Shown here one piece after another: positions 56,327 through 64,000 of a DNA stretch of 64,000 bases. The stretch spans positions 1-64,000 of the forward strand of contig CACETF010000001.1 of the NCBI GenBank assembly GCA_902562425.1. The letters run 5' to 3'. The position numbers were made by a program, and so were the translations under genes. The stretch's first letter is position 1. Each line of letters starts with the position of its first letter. A model generated the notes under the pieces. The model had not been told where the DNA came from. It ran no database searches and was given only the letters and a program-made list of their open reading frames with translations. Source of the DNA: Porticoccaceae bacterium. Its GTDB lineage: Bacteria; Pseudomonadota; Gammaproteobacteria; Pseudomonadales; Porticoccaceae.

Positions 56327-56722
56327 ATGAGCGAACTCACTATTTTTTATGATGGACGCTGCGCACTGTGTTCAACAGAAATGAAAAGGTTAAAAGAGCT
56401 GGACTTAAATGATCGCATAATTCTCGCAGACATTTTTGCGGACGATTTTTCAAAGAAATATGCAACAGTCAATGTTGAAGATGCCAACAGAATTTTGCAT
56501 GGGATGAGAGGAACTGGAGAACTTATTTACGGGCTAGATGTTACGGTCCTTGCTTGGACCCTAGTGGGAAAAGGTAAATGGGTGGCGCCGTTAAGATGGC
56601 CAATTATTAAGCAGCTAGCAGATGCCGCATACATTTTTTTTGCGAGACACCGGCAGCAAATATCCCGAATGATGACGCGATCAAGCGCCATTTCCAAATG
56701 TGATTTTAAAACCGACTCATGA
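56327..56722 (+). CDS. Thiol-disulfide oxidoreductase-like DCC family protein (DUF393)
   Basis: 131 residues. FYDGRCALCSTEMKRL holds the DGXCXXC motif for which the family is named, a thioredoxin-like redox pair. The later DVTVLAWTLVGKGKWVAPLRWP is also typical. The partner is unknown. Overlaps the SDR gene by 4 nt. Confidence 0.85.
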   Translation: MSELTIFYDGRCALCSTEMKRLKELDLNDRIILADIFADDFSKKYATVNVEDANRILHGMRGTGELIYGLDVTVLAWTLVGKGKWVAPLRWPIIKQLADAAYIFFARHRQQISRMMTRSSAISKCDFKTDS

Positions 56723-57456
56723 TCACATCAAGAGATGCGCTTGTTGTTGCTGCTAGTGGTGGTATCGGAGCCGCAATTGTGCGAACTATGTTGAATGACC
56801 CAAGCTTAGATCGTATTTTTGCGGTGAGTAGCGTCCCGAAACCGCCACAAGAATTTGGCAATAACGGCAAATTGACTTGGATGTATTGTGATTATTCTGC
56901 GATGAAAATTGCTAGGACAGTAAACCATTTACTGTCGTTGGATTGTAATCTCGTCATGGGTGCCATATGTAATGGCATTTTACATGACGATGCAGTACAG
57001 CCCGAAAAACGTATAGATGATATTACAGAGGAATCATTACGCAAAGTATTCACTGCAAATGCTGTTGTTCCTATTCTTTGGATCAAGGAATTAAAACAAG
57101 TTTTTCCAAAGCGTGATATTTGTAAAATTGCTATTTTATCCGCGAGGGTAGGCAGCATCTCAGATAACAAACTGGGAGGGTGGTACTCTTACAGGGCATC
57201 AAAGTCCGCTCTAAATATGCTACTAAAGACTTCTGCTATCGAGCTAAATAGAAAATTTAAGAACGTTAAACTAATTAGCTTTCATCCGGGAACAACAGAC
57301 ACAAAACTTTCACGGCCCTTCCAATCGTCGGTCTCGCGCGATAAGCTTTTTCCTACTACTTTTGTGGCAACTAAGTTAATGGATCTTATGAGAAAAACCG
57401 ATGTCGATGGGGAGCTATCATTTTTGGATTGGGCGGGTGTGCCAATAGAATGGTGA
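56719..57456 (+). CDS. Short-chain dehydrogenase/reductase (C-factor-like)
   Basis: 245 residues, Rossmann fold. ALVVAASGGIGAAIVRTM is the nucleotide-binding loop, with Ala in place of the first Gly of TGXXXGXG. The catalytic YXXXK is YRASK after ILSARVGSISDN. The C-terminal FHPGTTDTKLSRPF resembles CsgA/C-factor family members often found beside photolyase genes in marine bacteria. Substrate unknown. Confidence 0.82.
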   Translation: MITSRDALVVAASGGIGAAIVRTMLNDPSLDRIFAVSSVPKPPQEFGNNGKLTWMYCDYSAMKIARTVNHLLSLDCNLVMGAICNGILHDDAVQPEKRIDDITEESLRKVFTANAVVPILWIKELKQVFPKRDICKIAILSARVGSISDNKLGGWYSYRASKSALNMLLKTSAIELNRKFKNVKLISFHPGTTDTKLSRPFQSSVSRDKLFPTTFVATKLMDLMRKTDVDGELSFLDWAGVPIEW

Positions 57457-57608
57457 GGCTCGAGAGATATTGCTGTGTTAGCTCAAGTGAGTTCGGGCGC
57501 TCACGTTAACCTCTATATTAAAATGTGTTTTAGTCTTTAATTTATTCGATACAAACTTTAATGAAAACATTTGAAATTTGGAAATAAACACTATTTTGGA
57601 AACAAATC

Positions 57609-58868
57609 ATGTATGACACAAAACATTTGCTCAAGATGGCTGATCCAGAGATATACAGCGCTCTTGTGTTGGAGGACCAAAGGCAAGAGGAGCATCTTGA
57701 GCTGATCGCATCGGAAAACTATGCTAGTCCCGCGGTTATGGCAGTGCAAGGTGGTCAAATGACCAATAAATATGCGGAAGGGTACCCTCAAAAACGATAT
57801 TACGGTGGTTGTGAGTACGTTGACTTAACAGAGGAACTGGCCATTCAGAGAGCTAAAGAATTATTTGGGGTCGAGTTTGCGAATGTTCAGCCCCATTCTG
57901 GTTCTCAAGCCAATAGTGCAGTATTTCTTGCGTTGTTATCTGGAGGGGATACCATTTTGGGTATGAGCCTTGCAGATGGCGGGCATCTTACCCATGGCGC
58001 AACACCAAATTTTTCTGGCAAGCTCTATAAATCAGTTCAGTATGGGCTTTGTAAAGAAACGGGATTGATTGATTATGAGCAAGTTAAAAATTTAGCACTT
58101 GAACATCGCCCTAAAATGATCATTGCAGGATTTTCTGCATATTCAGGGATTTTGGATTGGGGTAGATTTCGTGAAATTGCGGATCTTGTAGATGCTTACC
58201 TTTTAGTTGATATGGCGCATGTGTCTGGACTAGTAGCCGCCGGAGTATATCCTAGTCCGATGAGCCATGCTCATGTTATCACCTCTACGACCCATAAAAC
58301 GTTGCGTGGGCCGCGAGGTGGAATTATTCTCACGAATCATAGAGATATTGCTAAAAAATGTGATTCAGCAATCTTCCCGGGCGTGCAGGGAGGACCTCTA
58401 TGTCACGTTATAGCAGCAAAGGCCGTTGCTTTTAAAGAAGCCTCAACTGAAGAGTTTATATCTTATCAGAAACAAGTTCTCGCAAACGCGAAAACGATGG
58501 CATCTACGTTTATCCAGCGAGGAATTAAAATTGTCTCAAATGGTACTCAGAATCACCTGATGCTTGTTGACCTAATTGGTAAAGCGTACTCTGGAAAAGA
58601 TGCAGATGAAGCGTTAGGTAGGGCGTTTATAACTGTTAACAAAAATTCTGTACCCAACGATCCTAGGTCGCCCTTTATCACCTCCGGCCTTCGCGTCGGT
58701 ACGCCTGCAATCACCACTCGTGGATTTGGTGAAGAACAGTGTGAGCTGCTAACACACTGGATATGTGATGTTTTGCATAGTCTAGAGACTGGAATGTCAG
58801 AAAAAGTTATTGAGGAAGTAAAAACAAAAGTTTTAGAAATCTGCGGGCGGTATCCTGTATATTGCTGA
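57609..58868 (+). CDS. glyA: Serine hydroxymethyltransferase
   Basis: PLP enzyme that interconverts serine and glycine and supplies one-carbon units. 419 residues. The N-terminal [15 protein letters not shown] and the PLP-lysine segment [14 protein letters not shown] are clear. Also present is [15 protein letters not shown]. Upstream of nrdR and the riboflavin genes, the conserved gammaproteobacterial order. Confidence 0.97.
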   Translation: MYDTKHLLKMADPEIYSALVLEDQRQEEHLELIASENYASPAVMAVQGGQMTNKYAEGYPQKRYYGGCEYVDLTEELAIQRAKELFGVEFANVQPHSGSQANSAVFLALLSGGDTILGMSLADGGHLTHGATPNFSGKLYKSVQYGLCKETGLIDYEQVKNLALEHRPKMIIAGFSAYSGILDWGRFREIADLVDAYLLVDMAHVSGLVAAGVYPSPMSHAHVITSTTHKTLRGPRGGIILTNHRDIAKKCDSAIFPGVQGGPLCHVIAAKAVAFKEASTEEFISYQKQVLANAKTMASTFIQRGIKIVSNGTQNHLMLVDLIGKAYSGKDADEALGRAFITVNKNSVPNDPRSPFITSGLRVGTPAITTRGFGEEQCELLTHWICDVLHSLETGMSEKVIEEVKTKVLEICGRYPVYC

Positions 58869-59091
58869 GCTAGCTGTTTTTTGCTAGTCGCTAAATGAAA
58901 CCAGCGCGTCGAGTGGCCCAGTGTTTAGGTCGTTTATTTCAAATACCATTTGACCTTAAATTTTGAAGCTTTAAACCAAACTCAATAGACTACTGCATTT
59001 CCACGAGTGCCTATGATATTCAAATCCGTTTGATATGATAAACTATCATCTAATTTGGTGGTTTTAGATTAAGACCTAATGAATTTTGCCC

Positions 59092-59565
59092 ATGTATTGC
59101 CCCTTTTGTAGTGCAGAGGACACCCGTGTACTTGATTCACGTTTGGTGTCTGATGGAAATCAGGTTCGTCGTCGTCGAGAGTGTGTGACTTGTAATGAAC
59201 GATTTACTACATATGAGTCTGCTGAACTTGTAATGCCACGGGTTATAAAAAGCGATGGGTCAAGAGAACTTTTCAATGAGTCTAAACTTCGATCGGGCTT
59301 TCAAAGGGCATTGGAAAAAAGACCTGTATCTATTGATCAAATAGAAAACGCACTAGGCCAGATCAAACAGTTGTTGCGGGGCCTCGGAGAGAGGGAGGTT
59401 ACTTCACGATTAATTGGAGAAGCGGTTATGGACAAATTACAACACTTAGACGAAGTAGCATACGTACGTTTCGCTTCAGTTTACAGAAGTTTTCAAGATT
59501 TGAGTGAGTTTCAGGCTGAGCTCAATCGTTTGACAAATAAGGATGGTGGAGTTTCAAAGAGTTGA
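59092..59565 (+). CDS. nrdR: Transcriptional repressor NrdR
   Basis: Nucleotide-responsive repressor of ribonucleotide reductase genes. 157 residues from the ATG at 59092 (a TTG two codons earlier opens the frame). The zinc ribbon CPFC...[17 protein letters not shown] and an ATP-cone ([13 protein letters not shown] onward) are visible. The stop overlaps the ribD start in TGATG. Confidence 0.96.
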   Translation: MYCPFCSAEDTRVLDSRLVSDGNQVRRRRECVTCNERFTTYESAELVMPRVIKSDGSRELFNESKLRSGFQRALEKRPVSIDQIENALGQIKQLLRGLGEREVTSRLIGEAVMDKLQHLDEVAYVRFASVYRSFQDLSEFQAELNRLTNKDGGVSKS

Positions 59566-60707
59566 TGGATAAGCATCAATCTGGCATCTCAATCATGTCT
59601 TATGCATTGCAACTTGCAGCAAAAGGGCGGTTTACAACAAGCCCTAATCCTATGGTAGGTTGTGTTGTAGTGCGGGACGGTGAGATTATCGGGGAGGGAT
59701 GGCATTTGCGTGCAGGAGAAGAGCATGCTGAAGCAATAGCTCTTGGACAGGCGGGGCACATGGCGCATTCGTCAGAAGTGTATATTACCCTTGAGCCTTG
59801 CGCGCACTTCGGTAGGACTGGTCCTTGTGTAAACCTTCTTTTGGAGGCTGGAGTGGGTTCTGTAATAATTTCTAGCGAGGATCCGAATCCTTTAGTGCGC
59901 GGAAACGGAATTGAAAAATTACAATCTGCAGGAATAGCGGTTAAGTTAGGGCTTTTAGAGGACCAAGCCCGACATTTAAATCGAGGTTTTTTCAAACGTC
60001 ATAAAAAGGGCCTACCATGGGTAACTGTAAAGATGGCGGCTAGTCTTGATGGACGAACTGCGATGGCAGATGGGCAAAGTCAATGGATTACTTCGCCATC
60101 TGCGCGACTCGACGTCCAGCGACTTCGGGCACAAAGCTGTGCAATTATCTCTGGCATTGGAACTCAGAAAATCGATGATCCATCTCTTTCTTTGCGGGTT
60201 GATTATGAGTCCCTTGGGTCTGATCCTGCGGTGGCGAGTAGCGATTTGAGACAACCACTTAGGGTGATTGTAGATAGCCGTTGTGAAATGGCAACTGATT
60301 CAAAATTGTTTTCTCAAACTGGACGGATACTAGTTGCATCAGTAGATGGTGACATTCAGAGAGAAAGAGCGGAAAAATTGATAGTAGCTGGAGCGGAGGT
60401 TGAATTTTTCCCGGAGAGTCGTCATGGACAGGTGGACTTGACGCAACTTCTGCATCGGTTAGCACAGCTCGGATGTAACAATGTTCTTGTAGAGGCTGGC
60501 GCTACTCTCGCCGGTTCTTTTATCGCTGAGGGGATTACTGACGAATTTATTTATTATATGGCTCCAAAATTGATGGGTAGTAACGCGAGGCCATTATTTC
60601 GGTTACCTATAAATATGATGGATGCGCATTTAGCAATGTCGATTAGAGACATGCGTCGGGTTGGAGATGATATACGTATTACGCTTAGCCCTGATGCAGA
60701 TTATTGA
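59565..60707 (+). CDS. ribD: Bifunctional riboflavin-specific deaminase/reductase
   Basis: 380 residues. N-terminal deaminase domain: TSPNPMVGCVVV, EEHAEAIAL (HAE zinc site) and TLEPCAHFGRTGPC. C-terminal reductase domain: VTVKMAASLDGRTA and the tail. It converts DARPP to ARPP. Coupled to nrdR. Confidence 0.96.
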   Translation: MDKHQSGISIMSYALQLAAKGRFTTSPNPMVGCVVVRDGEIIGEGWHLRAGEEHAEAIALGQAGHMAHSSEVYITLEPCAHFGRTGPCVNLLLEAGVGSVIISSEDPNPLVRGNGIEKLQSAGIAVKLGLLEDQARHLNRGFFKRHKKGLPWVTVKMAASLDGRTAMADGQSQWITSPSARLDVQRLRAQSCAIISGIGTQKIDDPSLSLRVDYESLGSDPAVASSDLRQPLRVIVDSRCEMATDSKLFSQTGRILVASVDGDIQRERAEKLIVAGAEVEFFPESRHGQVDLTQLLHRLAQLGCNNVLVEAGATLAGSFIAEGITDEFIYYMAPKLMGSNARPLFRLPINMMDAHLAMSIRDMRRVGDDIRITLSPDADY

Positions 60708-60771
60708 GATAAGTAATAATGGGTAAGTGTGGGGTTAATAACTAGGTTCAATAAGAATTTGGAGTAAAAAT

Positions 60772-61431
60772 ATGTTTACGGGCATCATAAGTTCCATTGG
60801 CAAAGTCAGCAGCCTAAAAGAATCGTCTGGTGATATCCGATTGGGGATAACTGCGAATGATCTCGGGTTTCATGATCTACTTCTTGGAGACAGCGTTGCT
60901 TGCAGTGGAGTATGTTTGACTGTCATCGATATGTATGAACAAACTTTTTTTGTTGATGTGTCCAGAGAGACATTGTCCCTCACGACAGTGGGATATTGGA
61001 AAATCGGTGAACGGATTAATTTAGAAAAAGCGATGCAGGCAACAGATCGCTTTGGAGGGCACATCGTATCTGGCCATGTTGATGGAATGGGTGAGGTATT
61101 AGACAGAAGGAAAGATGCGCGCTCAGAGTGGCTTCTTGTAAGTGCGCCGAGTGAATTAGCAAAGTTTATTGCACGTAAGGGCTCGATTACAGTTGATGGC
61201 ACCAGCTTGACTGTAAACCGTGTAGATGGCAACGAATTCGAGTTGAATATTATTCCTCAAACTTTAACACACACAGTCATAGATGATTATCGAAAGGGCA
61301 CAGCGGTTAATCTTGAAGTGGATTTGGTAGCACGTTATTTAGAACGGTTGCTGATGGGCAAGCCAGTGATGGAGCATGATTACCGCGGAGGTGTCGGAAG
61401 TCAAAACGGTTTATCTAAGGCCAAAGGATAA
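60772..61431 (+). CDS. ribE: Riboflavin synthase, alpha subunit
   Basis: Dismutates two lumazines to riboflavin. 219 residues with the two-fold repeat of the beta-barrel: MFTGIISSIGKV and HIVSGHVDGMGEV, and the CSGVCLTV / VDGTSLTVN pair. Gap of 64 nt after ribD, with no FMN-riboswitch-like element seen in it. Confidence 0.96.
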   Translation: MFTGIISSIGKVSSLKESSGDIRLGITANDLGFHDLLLGDSVACSGVCLTVIDMYEQTFFVDVSRETLSLTTVGYWKIGERINLEKAMQATDRFGGHIVSGHVDGMGEVLDRRKDARSEWLLVSAPSELAKFIARKGSITVDGTSLTVNRVDGNEFELNIIPQTLTHTVIDDYRKGTAVNLEVDLVARYLERLLMGKPVMEHDYRGGVGSQNGLSKAKG

Positions 61432-61435
61432 GTCA

Positions 61436-62551
61436 ATGGATTTTAATACCACCGAAGAGCTCATTGATGATATTCGTCGAGGGAAAATGATAATCCTCAT
61501 AGATGATGAGGATCGCGAGAACGAGGGCGACTTAGTCATGGCTGCCCCTTTAGTAACCGGTAAAGATATCAACTTCATGGCTATTAACGCGCGAGGTCTC
61601 ATTTGCCTTACCCTCACAGAGGAAAGATGTAATCAGCTTTCACTCGGAATGATGGTTGAGGAGAACCGAGCTAGTCATGGTACTCCATTCACTTTGTCAA
61701 TAGAGGCGGCGCAGGGTGTGACGACTGGAATTTCAGCGGCTGATCGTGCACACACCGTGCAGGTTGCGGTCAGGAGGAATGCTCAGTCAGAAGATATTGT
61801 GCAACCCGGACATATCTTCCCTTTAAGGTCACAGCCCGGTGGTGTGCTCAGTCGTGCCGGGCATACGGAGGCCGGATGTGATCTTGCGAGGCTTGCTGGC
61901 TACGAGCCCGCGGCAGTAATTGTAGAGATAATGAACGACGATGGCACAATGGCGAGGAGGGACGATCTGGAAGTTTTCGCGGTAAAGCATGATTTAAAAA
62001 TCGGCACCATCGCTGATTTAATTCATTATCGTTTAGTGAACGAAAAGACTACTAACTGCATAAGAGAGCGGGTAGTTAGTACTCAATATGGCGAATTTCT
62101 GTTAAAAACGTATTTAGACCAAGTGCGAAATGAAAAGCATTTCGCGTTTGTTATGGGGGATATCTCTGCTTCGCCGGAGCCGCTGGTGCGTGTTCACATA
62201 AATCGTGGTGCAAGAGACATAATGTCTATTGAGGATGCTCGAGACTTTAAAGCTTGGTCATTTCAGCGAGCGATGAAGCAAATACAGCGTGAGGGTATAG
62301 GAGTATTGGTTTTACTCTACTACCCGGAGACAGCGGAGGATATTGATTCAAACATCGACAGGTTACTCATGCCGGTGACGGACCGACATCAATCAGCAAC
62401 AGATCGGGTTTACCTCCAAATTGGTACAGGGTCACAAATTTTAAATGATCTGGGAATTCATAAGATGCGGTTGATGAGTGCGCCATTCAAATTCACTGGA
62501 ATCTCTGGATTTGATTTGGAGGTAACAGGTTATGTTGATTATTACGATTAG
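61436..62551 (+). CDS. ribBA: 3,4-dihydroxy-2-butanone-4-phosphate synthase with a degenerate GTP cyclohydrolase II domain (RibBX-type)
   Basis: 371 residues from the ATG at 61436 (AAGGA 9 nt before; an upstream ATG at 61376 lies within ribE). N-terminal RibB domain: LIDDEDRENEGDLVMAA, then FTLSIEAAQGVTTGIS and RAGHTEAGCDLARLAG. The C-terminal RibA-like domain has kept VRVH but lost the zinc-binding cysteine cluster (C..GD..GS.RCDCG), with RGARDIMSIEDA in its place. It should therefore make only the DHBP half of the pathway; a separate ribA would be needed. Confidence 0.93.
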   Translation: MDFNTTEELIDDIRRGKMIILIDDEDRENEGDLVMAAPLVTGKDINFMAINARGLICLTLTEERCNQLSLGMMVEENRASHGTPFTLSIEAAQGVTTGISAADRAHTVQVAVRRNAQSEDIVQPGHIFPLRSQPGGVLSRAGHTEAGCDLARLAGYEPAAVIVEIMNDDGTMARRDDLEVFAVKHDLKIGTIADLIHYRLVNEKTTNCIRERVVSTQYGEFLLKTYLDQVRNEKHFAFVMGDISASPEPLVRVHINRGARDIMSIEDARDFKAWSFQRAMKQIQREGIGVLVLLYYPETAEDIDSNIDRLLMPVTDRHQSATDRVYLQIGTGSQILNDLGIHKMRLMSAPFKFTGISGFDLEVTGYVDYYD

Positions 62552-62562
62552 TAGGAGGTCAA

Positions 62563-63045
62563 ATGGGTTCAGCTCGACCGGAGGCGAGACGCTTCGACAT
62601 TAAGACACTTCGGCTATCAGCAGTGGTAGCGAGGTGGAACTCCGACATTACGGAAGGACTTCTAAGTGGTGCTCTACAAACTTGTATTTCTCAAGGTTTG
62701 GACAAGGATCAAGTAAGTATCTTTTATGTTCCGGGGGCGTTTGAGTTGGCTTTAGGAGTGCAGCAAGCGATCCGAGCCGGACAGTTTGATGGTGTTATTG
62801 CGCTTGGTAGTGTGATTAGAGGGGATACTCCTCATTTTGATTATGTTTGTGCTGAAACCACGAGAGGTATAGGGCAGGTTGTTTTGGAGGAATCTGTACC
62901 TGTAGGATTTGGTTTGTTAACGACTGATACTCATGACCAAGCCGTTATTCGGTCTATTGGAAATGACTCGAACAAAGGTGAAGAGGCTGCCCTTGCAGTG
63001 TTAGAGATGATCGATACGTTGCGACTTATTTGGAATCGCAGTTAG
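62563..63045 (+). CDS. ribH: 6,7-dimethyl-8-ribityllumazine synthase
   Basis: 160 residues. VPGAFELALGVQQAI is the ribityl site, ALGSVIRGDTPHFDYVCAE the phosphate-binding and His region, and FGLLTTDT follows. The N-terminus (AVVARWNSDITEGLL) is standard. TAGGAGG precedes its ATG. Its stop is directly followed by nusB. Confidence 0.96.
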   Translation: MGSARPEARRFDIKTLRLSAVVARWNSDITEGLLSGALQTCISQGLDKDQVSIFYVPGAFELALGVQQAIRAGQFDGVIALGSVIRGDTPHFDYVCAETTRGIGQVVLEESVPVGFGLLTTDTHDQAVIRSIGNDSNKGEEAALAVLEMIDTLRLIWNRS

Positions 63046-63492
63046 ATGTCATTGCTTCGAAAGCGTCAGAAAGCAAGGCGGCTTTTGGTGCAGGCGCTTT
63101 ATTCTTGGGATCTTGCAGGAGACGATGTTTGTTCCATTGAGACCCACTTACGATCCGAAAATGACTTTGCTAAAGTAGACTCCGAACTATTTCATTCCAT
63201 CTTGTTGGGTGTCGTGGATAATGTGGCGAGAATTGATAGAGCATATGAGCCACACTTAGACCGAGATCAGCACCAACTTGATCCAATATCAAAAGCCATA
63301 TTAAGAATTTCGACCTTTGAATTGGTAAATCGGATTGATGTGCCTTTCAAAGTAGTGATTAACGAGGCAATCAATCTAGCAAAAACTTTTGGTCCTGCCG
63401 ATGCCTTTAAATTTATTAATGCAGTATTGGAGGGAGTTGCCGAGAACTTTAGAGCTTCAGAACTATTTCGGGGGTCTATTCGTGATGGGTGA
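63046..63492 (+). CDS. nusB: Transcription antitermination factor NusB
   Basis: 148 residues, RNA-binding antitermination factor for rRNA operons. RRLLVQALYSWDL at the N-terminus and PFKVVINEAINLAKTFG...FINAVLEGVA at the C-terminus are diagnostic. It begins immediately after ribH and its end overlaps thiL by 8 nt. Confidence 0.95.
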   Translation: MSLLRKRQKARRLLVQALYSWDLAGDDVCSIETHLRSENDFAKVDSELFHSILLGVVDNVARIDRAYEPHLDRDQHQLDPISKAILRISTFELVNRIDVPFKVVINEAINLAKTFGPADAFKFINAVLEGVAENFRASELFRGSIRDG

Positions 63493-64000
63493 TCATGGAC
63501 CAAACGCCTCGCGTCAAGGTGAGTTTGCAATTATCGAAAGACACTTTAAGGGCATGACAATGCAAACTGGGGTCTTGAGGGGAATTGGCGATGATGCCGC
63601 GGTTATCAAACCGGATTCAGGGCTTGATTTGGTGGTATCTACTGACAGTTTGCTGGTAGGCGTTCACTTTCCAGTTTTAACACAACCTAAGGATCTGGGG
63701 CGGAGAGCAATGTGCGTAAATCTCAGCGACATGGCTGCAATGGGTGCGAAACCGCGCTGGTTCACAGTTGCTCTGAGTGTCCCCAGAGATATAGCGGCAG
63801 AAAAGTGGTTTGCTGAGTTGAGTGACGGTATAAGCGATATCGCAAACCAAAATGACTGTGCTTTGGTGGGGGGCGATACCACATGTGGCCCTTTGGCCAT
63901 AACGATTACCGTCATTGGACAAGTGCCAACGGGGACAGCGCTGAGACGCGATACGGCAAAAGTTGGCGATCAGATATATGTAACTGGCACATTGGGAGAC
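63485..64000 (+). CDS. thiL: Thiamine-monophosphate kinase, partial (3' end beyond right edge)
   Basis: 172 codons read by hand from the ATG at 63485, which overlaps the nusB stop by 8 nt. GEFAIIERHF opens it, with GIGDDAAV and VSTDSLLVGVHF as the Mg-ATP Asp motifs. Also present are NLSDMAAMGAKPRW and LVGGDTTCGPLAI. Converts TMP to TPP. About half of the usual length is in the window. Confidence 0.95.
   Translation, partial: MGDHGPNASRQGEFAIIERHFKGMTMQTGVLRGIGDDAAVIKPDSGLDLVVSTDSLLVGVHFPVLTQPKDLGRRAMCVNLSDMAAMGAKPRWFTVALSVPRDIAAEKWFAELSDGISDIANQNDCALVGGDTTCGPLAITITVIGQVPTGTALRRDTAKVGDQIYVTGTLGD

Noticed and set aside
60708-60771. FMN riboswitch in the riboflavin operon
   Set aside because: The ribD-ribE spacer is only 64 nt and shows none of the conserved RFN helices; none was seen before ribBA or ribH either.
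1-64000. CRISPR arrays, tRNA/rRNA genes, insertion sequences, prophage or integrase genes
   Set aside because: No regularly spaced repeats, cloverleaf-like segments, transposase or integrase motifs were noticed on either strand; a tRNA or repeat finder would settle this.

Overview
The window looks like the chromosome of a free-living, aerobic marine gammaproteobacterium of moderately low GC. Three things suggest this: a nuo operon with fused nuoCD, the gammaproteobacterial order glyA-nrdR-ribD-ribE-ribBA-ribH-nusB-thiL, and a blue-tuned proteorhodopsin next to retinal-biosynthesis genes. The lineage is an inference (SAR92/Porticoccaceae-like or a relative); no marker in the window fixes it.

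Layout. (1) 1-12.75 kb, minus strand: NADH:quinone oxidoreductase genes nuoA to nuoM (nuoM is cut by the left edge), tightly overlapped. nuoA has no ATG/GTG/TTG in front of its first membrane helix. (2) 13.1-16.3 kb, minus: a MaoC-like protein, a TIGR02444-family gene with a broken start, and a membrane-anchored GH1 glycosidase. (3) 16.3-18.2 kb: no intact gene, but a readable relic of an mmsA-type aldehyde dehydrogenase. (4) 18.2-29 kb: a mixed accessory stretch with two Na+-coupled carboxylate/amino-acid carriers, a lipoate-ligase-like protein, a gamma-glutamylcyclotransferase-like protein and several unrecognised proteins, including an asparagine-heptad coiled coil and a three-repeat/YbjQ fusion. 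(5) 28.9-30.0 kb, minus: a nickel superoxide dismutase operon made of a His-rich membrane microprotein, sodN and its maturation protease. (6) 30.3-37.5 kb, plus: a complete peptide-type ABC importer whose last gene is a lipoprotein formylglycine-generating enzyme with both catalytic cysteines. (7) 37.5-43.6 kb: decayed sequence, a DnaQ/GIY-YIG nuclease, and a lipoprotein metalloprotease with a small secreted partner. (8) 43.7-55.7 kb: a light-biology block. Proteorhodopsin, crtE, crtB, crtY, blh, fni and a 3-hydroxyisobutyryl-CoA hydrolase lie on the minus strand between two photolyase/cryptochrome genes. (9) 55.8-57.5 kb: DUF3429, DCC-type and SDR genes. (10) 57.6-64 kb: glyA, nrdR, the riboflavin genes, nusB and a partial thiL.

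How the genes work together. Complex I, the Na+-coupled carriers and the proteorhodopsin pump all bear on membrane energetics. Retinal for the pump would come from IPP/DMAPP (Fni), GGPP (CrtE), phytoene (CrtB), lycopene (CrtI), beta-carotene (CrtY) and retinal (Blh). However, crtI is absent between crtE and crtB, where it usually lies, so it must be encoded elsewhere if retinal is made. The photolyases and the superoxide dismutase fit life in sunlit water. The riboflavin genes supply flavin for both complex I and the photolyases.
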